Below, in pieces: positions 1 through 7,854 of a DNA stretch of 34,046 nt. The stretch's first letter is position 1, and each line of letters begins with the position of its first letter. Below the pieces are notes generated by a model. That model made no database searches and was not told the origin of the DNA. It saw only the letters and a list, made by a program, of their open reading frames with translations. The translations under genes were made by a program, and so were the position numbers. The DNA is from Bryobacterales bacterium (GTDB lineage: Bacteria > Acidobacteriota > Terriglobia > Bryobacterales > Bryobacteraceae): assembly GCA_016789755.1 (NCBI GenBank), contig JAEUQG010000070.1, forward strand, positions 1 through 34,046. The letters are read 5' to 3'.

Positions 1-1106
1 CGCGGCGGCGGCAGCACGCAGCCGTCCCGCATCACAAAGGATCCATCCAGAAGATCGGCGTGCAGACCAGCGTAATCCGGCGCGACTTCCAGAATGCGCG
101 TGTTCGGCGCTGCGAACCCGCAGTGAACATTCTGCATCAACGAACCGGCTGCGCCCCAGGCGTGCGTCGCTATACCACGCCCGCGTTCGTGCAGCATTTC
201 CGCCACCCGCAGGAACTCGCCTAAACCGCCAGTGAACGCGGCATCGGGCTGGCCGATATCGAACGCATCGCATTCGGTGAACACTCTCCACTCGTAGGTG
301 GAAGTCAGACATTCACCGCCCGCGATGGGAACGGCGGTGGAGCGGCACAATTCGGCATAGCCCCATGGATCGGTATAGTGGAGAGGCTCCTCGAAGAAGA
401 AGAGATTGTAGGGTTCGAGAGCCTTCGCCACGGCGAGAGCCGTCTCGATCTTCCAGGTCTTACCCACGCTGTTTCCCATGTGGCCGTCGAGCATAATACG
501 GATGTCGGGACCGCAGTGGCGGCGCAAAAACTCGAGCTTGCCGCTCTCGAAATCCGCCGCTTCCGCGGGCTCGATGGGAGAGTACCAGCCAATACCCTGC
601 GTGTAGCTGCCGGTGGCCACTTTGAAGCCGCTGAACCCGAGCGAAAGATAGTAGTCCGCCTTCTCCGCCAAACGATCGAGCGGGTAATTGGACGGGCCGC
701 CCGTCGCGTAGGCGGGAATCTTTTCGTGTTTCGCGCCGCCCAGCAACTCGTACACCGGAACGCCTTCCTGCTTGCCCTTGAGATCCCACAACGCAGCTTC
801 GATGCCGTTGATCACCGCAGCCCCCAAACCCACCCGGCTCCAGTAATTGCCGCAATGCGCCATGCGCTGATACAGTTCCGCGATGGATGCGTCGCTGCCA
901 ATGAGAATCGGCGCATAAAAGTCGACCAGAGGCGGAATCGCTTCCGGACAGAAGTAGCCGGCGTACGTTTCGCCGATTCCGGTGAGTCCGGCGTCAGTGT
1001 GCACTTCGATGAACGCGGCCGAGCGCAGCCGCCGCGCTTCCCGCAGGAAGCGGTCGTTGGTGGACGGGCCCGTGAGTAGAGTTGTCGTAACAGCGGTGAT
1101 CTTCAT
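1..1106 (-). CDS. Mandelate racemase/muconate lactonizing enzyme family protein (enolase superfamily), 3' end cut by window
   Basis: The minus frame is open from an ATG at 1106 to the window edge, giving 368 residues without a stop. Enolase-superfamily features are in order: an N-terminal capping domain (about 1-125), then a barrel with Lys162 (GFKVA), metal ligands Asp207 (MLDGH), Glu239/240 (FFEEP) and Glu265 (GGECL), and an Asp288-His315 pair (QPD, THAW) like the His-Asp dyad of mandelate racemase. Known members abstract a proton alpha to a carboxylate, and most are acid-sugar dehydratases or racemases in the cytoplasm. The second Lys of the usual KxK is Ala164 here. It lies 45 bases downstream of the DapA-like gene and is probably the last visible gene of that operon, which suggests a sugar-acid substrate. 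The exact reaction cannot be called. Only a few C-terminal residues should be missing, judging by family length. Confidence 0.88.
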   Translation of the reverse strand, partial: MKITAVTTTLLTGPSTNDRFLREARRLRSAAFIEVHTDAGLTGIGETYAGYFCPEAIPPLVDFYAPILIGSDASIAELYQRMAHCGNYWSRVGLGAAVINGIEAALWDLKGKQEGVPVYELLGGAKHEKIPAYATGGPSNYPLDRLAEKADYYLSLGFSGFKVATGSYTQGIGWYSPIEPAEAADFESGKLEFLRRHCGPDIRIMLDGHMGNSVGKTWKIETALAVAKALEPYNLFFFEEPLHYTDPWGYAELCRSTAVPIAGGECLTSTYEWRVFTECDAFDIGQPDAAFTGGLGEFLRVAEMLHERGRGIATHAWGAAGSLMQNVHCGFAAPNTRILEVAPDYAGLHADLLDGSFVMRDGCVLPPP

Positions 1107-1151
1107 GGCCGAATCTTTCAATATGTCAGAGTACCTGCCGGGTTGTGTTCC

Positions 1152-2066
1152 TCACAGCCAGTGCATGTACTTCTCCTCCAGAATGCGCTTGCACTCCGCG
1201 AAGGTTTCTTCGGTGAAGCTCTCGTACGGGGATAGCAGCCGCAGAGGCATCGGGACACCGGCGAGTCTCACCAGAGCCTTATCGTAGGCGCCGTCAATCA
1301 GCGCTTGGCGTCGCAGCGGTGCGATCACTTCTTCCACACCCTTCAAGTATTCGGCCTGGTAGCTGAAGAGCTTGTCCCACTGCCTGGCGCGCCCATAGTC
1401 GAATAGCTGGTGAGTGCGCTTGGGGAACAGCGGACCGAAGCTCGACAGCAGCGAGCATTCCCCGTGCAGGCAGCCGGTGGGAAACATCGCTTCACCCAGA
1501 AAGTGCTGGATTTCGCCCGCGTTTCGCAGCAGTTCCATCGTGCCGTGGACGGTAGTACCGGTGTTCTTCGTCGCCACCAGATTCGGAACTTCATCGGCTA
1601 TACGGCGGTAATCGGCGCCGGTCAGCAGACGCTTCGTCCGCATCAGGTTGTAATGGAGGAACTGCGCATCCGGGAAGGAAGAGCACACATCCACGAAAAA
1701 GCGCAGCATCTCCGTGTCGTTCAGCACGCCCCAGGATGGAAGCGAAATTTGGAACTCACGAAACCCGATGTCGTAGGCGATGCGGAGACGCTCGCGGAAC
1801 TGCATCGTGGAAAGGGCAATGACCCCGATCTGCGCATGCACGCCGTCGCGCTGCGTTTCCTTGCGAAAGACTTCGGCGATGCGGGTGAAGCGCGCCGTGT
1901 CGACGGCGTAACCTTCCCCGGCCGTTCCGAAAGTGTAGACGTGGCGGAAGCCCGCCTCCAGGGCGTGCCGCACTTGCAGCCGGAACGGCTCTTCGAGGAA
2001 ATTGTCGTGCTCGTCCCATGGGATTTCGCAACTGATCAAAATGGATTGCGGATAGCGTGTTTTCAA
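1152..2066 (-). CDS. Dihydrodipicolinate synthase / N-acetylneuraminate lyase family protein
   Basis: 304 residues, the normal length for this class I aldolase family. The GTAGEGY loop (47-53) matches the family GTTGE motif, Tyr139 (LHYN) matches the catalytic tyrosine, and Lys167 (VATKNTG) is the expected Schiff-base lysine. Family members make or split bonds to pyruvate: dihydrodipicolinate synthase, sialic acid lyase and keto-deoxy sugar acid aldolases or dehydratases. The motifs do not decide between these. The position argues for catabolism rather than lysine synthesis: it starts 6 bases after the CRTAC1-like gene and is followed by an enolase-superfamily gene, in an operon that begins with a NanM-like kelch protein. 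No signal peptide is seen, so it should be cytoplasmic. Confidence 0.88.
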   Translation of the reverse strand: MKTRYPQSILISCEIPWDEHDNFLEEPFRLQVRHALEAGFRHVYTFGTAGEGYAVDTARFTRIAEVFRKETQRDGVHAQIGVIALSTMQFRERLRIAYDIGFREFQISLPSWGVLNDTEMLRFFVDVCSSFPDAQFLHYNLMRTKRLLTGADYRRIADEVPNLVATKNTGTTVHGTMELLRNAGEIQHFLGEAMFPTGCLHGECSLLSSFGPLFPKRTHQLFDYGRARQWDKLFSYQAEYLKGVEEVIAPLRRQALIDGAYDKALVRLAGVPMPLRLLSPYESFTEETFAECKRILEEKYMHWL

Positions 2067-2072
2067 GCGGCT

Positions 2073-3689
2073 CTATTCCTTCGTTTCAGTGATTTCGTGA
2101 TAACTGCCGGTGGCAAGCGCCGTGACGGTCTGCCTCAGCCCGCTCGGCCAGCGGATCTCTAGCGAAGCCGGTAAAGTGACTCCTCCGAACACGACGCGGC
2201 GATCGTGCGAGGCAAGAAAACTCCCGCCACCGGTGATCCATCGGGTTAAGGTGCGCGCTCCGCTACGCAGCGTAAGTCGCGCGCCGGTCGCATCGCGGTT
2301 CGATCGGGTTCCCACCAGCCTTACCCCCAGCCAGTTCGATGCCCGTACTTCATTGCGCAGCAGAACCGGCGGATCGTTGAGGGAGACGAACACGGCATCG
2401 ACCGCCCCATCGTTGTCGAAATCTCCGGTAGCCATCCCTCTGCCGAGGTAGCGCTGATCGAAGGCCGGACCCGCTCCGGCCTTGGTGAACCGGCCTTTGC
2501 CGTCGTTCGCAAGCAACAACGGAGGCTCGCGGTAGGACACTGTGCGGTTCGATTGGGCGATCATCTCGTGCAGATGACCGTTGACGATGAAGAGATCGAG
2601 GTCTCCGTCACGGTCGTAATCGATCATGCGAACACCCCAACCCACGTAGGGCTGCGTAAACTCCGCCAGTCGCGAGGATACCGTGGCTTCGCGAAAAGGT
2701 AAGCGGCCCGGATTCAGATATAGCGCGTGATACTCCGTATCGAAGTTGGTCACCGCGAAATCAGCATTGCCGTCGCCGTCAATGTCACCTGCGTCAACTC
2801 CCATGCCGGCCCGCGCGACCCCGTCGGCGTTGTATGCAACCTCGGCTTCGAGCCCCAAGTCCTCGAACGTGCCATCGCCTTTGTTGCGCAGCAGAAGGTT
2901 GGGCGATGCATCGCGGGCGACGAACAGATCCTGGCGGCCGTCGTTGTTGAAATCCACCGCAACTACGCCCAAGGCGCGCCCGGGCTGCGACGCAATCCCG
3001 CTGATCGCGCTGACGTCTTCAAACGCACCGTTGCCGTTGTTGCGATAAAGCCGGCTCGGCCGTCCGGCGTAAGCAGTCTGCGCGCAATAGACCGGCTTGC
3101 CTTCGAACTCGCATCGCTTCGCATCGCTGTAGGAAAACCTCGCGTAATTGGCAATGAACAGATCCAGGAGGCCGTCATTGTTGTAGTCGAACCATGCGGC
3201 CGACGCGCCCCATTCGCCCTCGTTTGCAGTGCGCGCCTCCGCTGTTGCGTCGCGAAACGTTCCGTCCCCGTTGTTGTGAAAGAGTGCGCCGCTAGGGTAC
3301 CCGGTAATGTAAAGATCCGTGTGGCCGTCGTTGTCGTAGTCGCCGCTGGCTGCTCCCATGCCATAGAACTTCGTGGCCCCCAATCCGGAACGCGGCGTGA
3401 CATCGGCGAATTTGTTGCCGCCAAGATTGCGATAGAGCGCATGACGAACGGCCGTCTTCGATTTCCCACGCGGCGTCTCGCCGCCATTGACAAAGAACAG
3501 ATCCATCAGCCCGTCGTTGTCGAAATCGAGGACGGCTACGCCGCCCGTAGTGGACTCCAGCAGGTAACGGTCCGGCGACAACCCGTTGAAGTGCCGCCAG
3601 ACAATGCCCGCCGCCGCCGTGATATCCCGGAACACAGGCGGCGCCGCAACCTGGCCGGCTAACAGCAGTGCGATCGCCAGGCGCGTCAC
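2073..3689 (-). CDS. CRTAC1-like protein: FG-GAP/VCBS repeat propeller with C-terminal ASPIC/UnbV domain
   Basis: 538 residues with a short signal peptide (about 1-16). Seven Asp-rich calcium-loop repeats of the type DxDxDGxxD are visible (for example FDNDGLMDLFF, YDNDGHTDLYI, YNNDGLLDLFI, FNNDGRQDLFV, IDGDGNADFAV, YDRDGDLDLFI, FDNDGAVDAVF), as expected for a seven-bladed propeller. A Cys pair (CEFEGKPVYC) between blades is typical of CRTAC1 relatives. The last 80 residues carry an ASPIC/UnbV domain (NWLGVRLVG, then GGGSFLASHD and EIRWPSG). The protein should be exported and may bind carbohydrate or other surface ligands, but the family has no settled function. Its start overlaps the stop of the TPR gene by 4 bases (ATGA), indicating translational coupling. 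Confidence 0.9.
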   Translation of the reverse strand: MTRLAIALLLAGQVAAPPVFRDITAAAGIVWRHFNGLSPDRYLLESTTGGVAVLDFDNDGLMDLFFVNGGETPRGKSKTAVRHALYRNLGGNKFADVTPRSGLGATKFYGMGAASGDYDNDGHTDLYITGYPSGALFHNNGDGTFRDATAEARTANEGEWGASAAWFDYNNDGLLDLFIANYARFSYSDAKRCEFEGKPVYCAQTAYAGRPSRLYRNNGNGAFEDVSAISGIASQPGRALGVVAVDFNNDGRQDLFVARDASPNLLLRNKGDGTFEDLGLEAEVAYNADGVARAGMGVDAGDIDGDGNADFAVTNFDTEYHALYLNPGRLPFREATVSSRLAEFTQPYVGWGVRMIDYDRDGDLDLFIVNGHLHEMIAQSNRTVSYREPPLLLANDGKGRFTKAGAGPAFDQRYLGRGMATGDFDNDGAVDAVFVSLNDPPVLLRNEVRASNWLGVRLVGTRSNRDATGARLTLRSGARTLTRWITGGGSFLASHDRRVVFGGVTLPASLEIRWPSGLRQTVTALATGSYHEITETKE

Positions 3690-4615
3690 GGTTGCCTTCC
3701 GTCCTGTTCGGCTGCCTTACGTTCGGCAAACAGCCGCAGGTGCTTGGCAGCTTCTTCTGTCTTGCCGTTGCGGCGAAGCAGGCGCGCCAGCGCGTAATGG
3801 ATCCGCGAATCGTCCAGTCCGTTGCCCAGTGCAGCCGCGAATTCGGATGCTGCGGCTGCATGATCTTCGCGCGCCAGTGCAAGGCTGCCCAACTGATAGT
3901 GAGCCTCCGCCAGCGCCGGATCGAGCGCCAGCGCCGACTGCAGCATCTCGATGGCGCGCTCCGTGCCGGCGCCTCCTGCCTCGGCAAGCTTCACCAGCAA
4001 TACCCCGTAAGCCTGGCGGTGCATCGCATCTTGAGGAAACCGCCTAAGGCCGGCCTCGAAGGTGTCTTGCGACTCCTTCAGCATCCCCGCCGCCGATTGC
4101 GCGATGCCCAGCCCTACACTCGCATCGGAGGACTCCGGTGCAAGCTCCAGCGCCCGCCGGTAAGCGGCGACCGCGCGAACATTCTGCTGGTTGCGTGTTT
4201 CAAACAATCCAAGCATGATGTGTGCCTTGGCTGAGGCGGGGGAGAGCGCGGCTGTTTCCCGGGCCAGTTGCAGCCCCGCGCGAAATCGCCTCTCCCGGGC
4301 TAGGGCGGCGCCGTAATCCAGCGACAATGTCTCCAGGTTCGCTTTCAGTGCCGTGTTGCCGGGCTCCAGGCGCACCGCCTCCCGGAACGATTTGATCGCC
4401 TCCTCCGGCTTGTTCTGCCGCGCGTAGAGCCCCCCTAATGCGGAACGGTACAGCGCGTTGCGCGGGGCGAGGCGCGCAGCCTCCAGCAAATCCGCCGCAG
4501 CCGCGTCCAGATTGCCTCTCCGCGCGGCGTCATAAGCCCGCCGGGCGAGTGTCATCGCCTCCGGCGGTTCTCCGCCCTGCCATAGCAAAAACAAGACAAT
4601 GGCCAAATGTTTCAT
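3686..4615 (-). CDS. Tetratricopeptide repeat protein, exported
   Basis: The start is placed at the ATG at 4615, because it begins a hydrophobic signal segment (MKHLAIVLFLLWQG) and gives an ATGA overlap with the upstream kelch gene; a longer reading from 4690 would bury that signal. The product is 309 residues. The body is a run of about seven or eight TPR units, recognisable by repeated A..LGxxY/A....A...F..A..L.P patterns (for example ALYRSALGGLYARQ, AKAHIMLGLFETRN, AEAHYQLGSLALAR). TPRs form helical scaffolds for protein contacts. The gene is coupled to the CRTAC1-like gene downstream through a second ATGA overlap, so the two products probably act together at the periplasm or cell surface. 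No enzymatic motif is present. Confidence 0.88.
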   Translation of the reverse strand: MKHLAIVLFLLWQGGEPPEAMTLARRAYDAARRGNLDAAAADLLEAARLAPRNALYRSALGGLYARQNKPEEAIKSFREAVRLEPGNTALKANLETLSLDYGAALARERRFRAGLQLARETAALSPASAKAHIMLGLFETRNQQNVRAVAAYRRALELAPESSDASVGLGIAQSAAGMLKESQDTFEAGLRRFPQDAMHRQAYGVLLVKLAEAGGAGTERAIEMLQSALALDPALAEAHYQLGSLALAREDHAAAASEFAAALGNGLDDSRIHYALARLLRRNGKTEEAAKHLRLFAERKAAEQDGRQP

Positions 4616-5577
4616 CGCAGCGGAGGTAAAGCGGCGGAAAAGGCGCGGGCCGAGCGGGCGCGCATCTTGTGCTCCCCACCGGCCCCCCACAGCCTGCCGC
4701 CCTGTTCCACAAACTGCAAGCCCACCGTGGCCAGCGGCATGTCCGGAGCAACCGCATAACTGTCGTCGGCGGGATTGTAGCTGTACACGGCGGCACTGAA
4801 GCCAGACTCTGTGTAGCCCCCAAACAAATACACCCGCCCGTTCCCCCCAACCGCGGTAAGGCCCCGATTAGCCGACGGAAGTCCCTTCAGCGCCTTCCAT
4901 TTCCCCGTGGCCGGTTCAAACATCCAGGCCTCGGAATGATTCCGCAGCTTCCCTCCTGGCATGGAACAGCCTCCGAACAGAAAGATCCGTCCATCGAGCA
5001 CCGCCGTGGCCCCCAGCGCTACCGGCCCGTTCGGGATACTGCCTGCGCGCTGCCACGCGCCTCCATCCTCGCGCTTCCAAACAGCTTCGCTGCAACGGGT
5101 CAGATCAGCCACATCCTCGCATCCGCCGATGAGGAAAACCGTGCTCCCGATCCGCGCCGCATGGCCCAGCAGGACGACGGCCGGAGTCTCGCCCTCCTGC
5201 CTCCATTTCTTCATCCCGTCATCGAGCGTGAAAATCTTCCGCGACGCGGTCACGCCATCGCTCCCCCCGTAAATCGCCAACCCGGCCGCCGATTGCGTGT
5301 AGGGACCGTATCCCATCGCTTCCGGCAAGGGAGGCCCCTGCCGCCAGCGGTCCGCGGCAGTGTCGTAGAGTTGCACATCGCGCAGCCAGTGCTTGACGTC
5401 ATTCTCCCAATTGGTTCCTCCGGCAATCACCATCGTCCCGTGGAATAGCGCAACGGCGCCTCCCGCCTGCGCCTTCGGAAGAGGCGCCTTCTCTATCCAG
5501 TTCCAGTTTTCAGCGGCGGCAAACATAGTGAAACTCAGCAGCAGCGCGCGAATGGCGGTGCGTGGCATAGGTCTCAT
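4612..5577 (-). CDS. Kelch-repeat beta-propeller, NanM/YjhT-like (candidate sugar mutarotase)
   Basis: About 321 residues from the ATG at 5577. The frame is open to 5640, and ATGs at 5580 and 5568 are also possible; 5577 or 5568 places a signal peptide (TAIRALLLSFTMFAAA) near the N-terminus. Six kelch blades are marked by GG doublets: VIAGG, AIYGG, FLIGG, FLFGG, YLFGG and WGAGG. The spacing GGTNW...KHW..D..LYD followed by LPEAMGYG and GGSDG recalls NanM (YjhT) and the cyclically permuted mutarotase family, which speed the anomer change of sialic acid in the periplasm. The tail GGEHKMRARS resembles the GGE..pGvR end of those proteins. First gene of the operon. The NanM assignment is from memory of motifs, and a generic kelch protein is the alternative. 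Confidence 0.72.
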   Translation of the reverse strand: MRPMPRTAIRALLLSFTMFAAAENWNWIEKAPLPKAQAGGAVALFHGTMVIAGGTNWENDVKHWLRDVQLYDTAADRWRQGPPLPEAMGYGPYTQSAAGLAIYGGSDGVTASRKIFTLDDGMKKWRQEGETPAVVLLGHAARIGSTVFLIGGCEDVADLTRCSEAVWKREDGGAWQRAGSIPNGPVALGATAVLDGRIFLFGGCSMPGGKLRNHSEAWMFEPATGKWKALKGLPSANRGLTAVGGNGRVYLFGGYTESGFSAAVYSYNPADDSYAVAPDMPLATVGLQFVEQGGRLWGAGGEHKMRARSARAFSAALPPLR

Positions 5578-5626
5578 CATGACACGGGTACGCGGGGCGG
5601 TGCTGATGAGAGAATGAAGCATCCTT

Positions 5627-6598
5627 ATGAGCGAACGCAACGAACAAACGAAAGCGGCCGCGGCTGCTGCGCGTGGAGCGCGATGGCTGCTCGAACTCCT
5701 GCAATCCGACGGCTCGCTACTGCCGGCACAGGCTCTCGACGCCTACTATAAGGTCCCCTGCGCGCTGTTGTTTTCCGGACATCGGCGGGATGCCGCCCGC
5801 GTCATGGACTATGTTGCCGCGACCTTCCTCTGCGGCCGCGGCGATCTCGACGGTACCGGTGTCGGTTGGTATGACCGCTTCCGAACGTATCCGCATTCCT
5901 GGCTCGCTTGGGGCGCGGCCGAGTTAGGACACCGCGACACGGCACAAGCCCTTACCGCCTTCCTGCTCTCCCGCCGCAACGCGGAAAGCGGCGGATTCCT
6001 CGCCGACGCAGAAGGCACGGAGGAAATCATGACTACCAGCATGGCCGGACTCGCGTGCCTCAAGTCAGGCCACATCGATGCCGCGCGCGGCGTGGCCCGT
6101 TGGCTTCACGACACCATGGCTGCCCAACCCGATCTCCACCGCGGCCTCACGCATGTTCGCAAGCCCGGCGTGGGTTTGACCCAAGGCGACGGTTCGGTGT
6201 GGTACGTAGTCGATGCGTCCCAGCCGCGGCAGTGGTATTTCCAATACGGAATCAGTGCGGCGATGCTCGCCGCCTTCTCCAGGCACACGGCGGAGCGCGA
6301 ATGGCTGGACTTGGCGCGCCGCTACTTGCACGCCAGCGCACATTGCTACGAAGATCGCTATCGCACACCGCAAAGCGGCAAGATCGGCTGGGGTGCGGCC
6401 TGGACGTTCGCCCTCACAGGGGATCCGAACGACCGCGCGCTGGTATCCGCGGTAGTGGACGGATTGTGCGCGTTACAATGCGGCGATGGCAGTTGGAATG
6501 CCCAGGGCGTGTATGAAGAGACGCCGGCCGACGCTGCCGTGGCTCGCTTGGATGTCACCGCCGAATTCGTGGCGCTCCTGTCGCTAATGGGCGCTTAA
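5627..6598 (+). CDS. Alpha/alpha-toroid (terpene cyclase/prenyltransferase fold-like) protein of unknown function
   Basis: 323 residues, without a signal peptide or membrane segment. Repeated helical pairs with aromatic and small residues (WLAWGAAELG, GWGAAWTFAL) and a C-terminal CGDGSWN motif resemble the QW-type repeats of alpha/alpha barrels such as squalene cyclases, glucanohydrolase-like toroids and thioester-less complement-fold proteins. No DxDD or DDxxD catalytic motif is seen, so a terpene cyclase activity is not supported. The gene diverges from the kelch operon with only about 50 bases between starts, and its stop codon overlaps the stop of the convergent MFS gene. Its context among sugar genes makes a glycan-related role possible, but that is a guess from position. 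Confidence 0.7.
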   Translation: MSERNEQTKAAAAAARGARWLLELLQSDGSLLPAQALDAYYKVPCALLFSGHRRDAARVMDYVAATFLCGRGDLDGTGVGWYDRFRTYPHSWLAWGAAELGHRDTAQALTAFLLSRRNAESGGFLADAEGTEEIMTTSMAGLACLKSGHIDAARGVARWLHDTMAAQPDLHRGLTHVRKPGVGLTQGDGSVWYVVDASQPRQWYFQYGISAAMLAAFSRHTAEREWLDLARRYLHASAHCYEDRYRTPQSGKIGWGAAWTFALTGDPNDRALVSAVVDGLCALQCGDGSWNAQGVYEETPADAAVARLDVTAEFVALLSLMGA

Positions 6599-7854
6599 TG
6601 CACGCCGGCCAGAGCCGCGGTAGCCGCTTTGCGCCGTTCCAGATCGCGGCCCAGGAACTTCACGTATCCTGTGCCCGCCAGTATTGCGCCGGCAACCATG
6701 ATGATGGAAATGCCCGCAAATACCGCACCAAGCCCGTACGTCGACTTCAAGAAGCCCGCCACCATGATGCCAATGCCGCCCGCAAAGCAGTTCAGCGTGT
6801 TCATCAAACCGACGGCGGTAGACCGGTGCTGCGGCGACAGCAGATCGCACACCAGTGGCGTTTCATTCGATAGCCCGATGCGTTGCACAAAGGAAAACGC
6901 GAAAATGCATGCGTTCAGGAAAAAGATGTCCGGCCGCCCCAGAAACGCCAGCAGAAACGGCGCGCACAGCACATAACAGATGGTCTGAATCAGCATCCTT
7001 CGCCGAGGTTGTGCGCCGGACACTTTGTCCGAAAACATCCCCCCGAGAATCAACCCGATGGTCGCCGCCCCCTGCAACATGAAGGTCCCCGCGAACCCGG
7101 CCGCGGTGAGACTCAGGCTGTAGGTTTCCTTGAAGAACAGCGGAAGCCAGTTCAGAAAGATCCAAGTACCGACCGAAACAATCATCGCCTCCGACAACAA
7201 GATCAGATAACTGGGCACGCGCACAATCGTTCCCAGGCTCGTCAGCAAGGGCTCGCGAACCGCATTCGTTTCCGATTGCGACTCCTCCGGCCGCGCATCT
7301 TTCAGGTAAAACCACGCGAACGCCGCCAGCACGATTCCCGCGACTCCAAGTAGCACGAACGTCGTGCGCCAGCCGTACGTCTCGCCCACGTAACCCGCTC
7401 CTGCGCCACCGGCGATTAAACCGAACGTCAGCCCCGCCGTGTGCAGGCCGATGGCCGTGGCGCGCGTTTTCGAAGAATGGTAATCGGCAATGAGCGCGAT
7501 TGCCGCGGGAAGATACGCCGCCTCGCTGAAGCCCAGAATCACACGGCTGATGAGTATCTGTCCGACGCTGGTGGCAAACGCCGTGACAAGTGTCACCACG
7601 CTCCAAGCCGCCAGGCTGCCGGCCACGATGCGGCTGCGCGAGAAACGGTCTGCGAACATCCCCGCGAACGGAGATGCCGCGGCATAGGCCCAAAGAAACG
7701 CCGTGCCGATGGCCCCCAGTTCAACGTCGGTCGCCCCGAACTCAGTGCGCAGCAACGGAAATACGGATGAGATGGCGGTGCGGTCGCCATAGTTGGTGGC
7801 GCCGATCAAAAAGAGCAGCGCCACCAGTTTCCAGCGATACGTGTCGTTTACCAA
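6595..7854 (-). CDS. MFS transporter, anion:cation symporter (hexuronate/sugar-acid type)
   Basis: 419 residues with about 12 hydrophobic segments. The early NYGDRTAIS segment (TM1), the loop FADRFSRSR between TM2 and TM3 and the SRVILGFSEAAYLPA segment (TM4) fit the ACS subfamily of the major facilitator superfamily, whose members import hexuronates, tartrate, galactonate and related organic anions with protons across the inner membrane. Its start lies inside the last codons of the TonB-receptor gene (7-base overlap), so a receptor and an inner-membrane importer are made from one message. That arrangement suggests both handle the same solute or its breakdown product. The substrate cannot be read from sequence, but an acidic sugar would agree with the neighbouring operon. 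Confidence 0.88.
   Translation of the reverse strand: MVNDTYRWKLVALLFLIGATNYGDRTAISSVFPLLRTEFGATDVELGAIGTAFLWAYAAASPFAGMFADRFSRSRIVAGSLAAWSVVTLVTAFATSVGQILISRVILGFSEAAYLPAAIALIADYHSSKTRATAIGLHTAGLTFGLIAGGAGAGYVGETYGWRTTFVLLGVAGIVLAAFAWFYLKDARPEESQSETNAVREPLLTSLGTIVRVPSYLILLSEAMIVSVGTWIFLNWLPLFFKETYSLSLTAAGFAGTFMLQGAATIGLILGGMFSDKVSGAQPRRRMLIQTICYVLCAPFLLAFLGRPDIFFLNACIFAFSFVQRIGLSNETPLVCDLLSPQHRSTAVGLMNTLNCFAGGIGIMVAGFLKSTYGLGAVFAGISIIMVAGAILAGTGYVKFLGRDLERRKAATAALAGVH

Noticed and set aside
378..1079. Long plus-strand frame of 233 codons
   Set aside because: It is antisense to the enolase-superfamily gene, whose minus frame is open over the whole interval with all family motifs; the plus product is Arg-rich with no recognisable domain.
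2727..3662. Plus-strand frame of 311 codons opposite the CRTAC1-like gene
   Set aside because: It arises from the repeated Asp/Asn-Gly codons of the propeller read backwards (Val/Ile-rich low complexity), while the minus frame has signal peptide, seven repeats and ASPIC/UnbV domain.
5627..6598. Terpene or squalene cyclase
   Set aside because: Only the helical-repeat flavour and one QW-like motif are present; the acidic catalytic motifs (DxDD, DDxxD) are missing and the length is half of a squalene cyclase.
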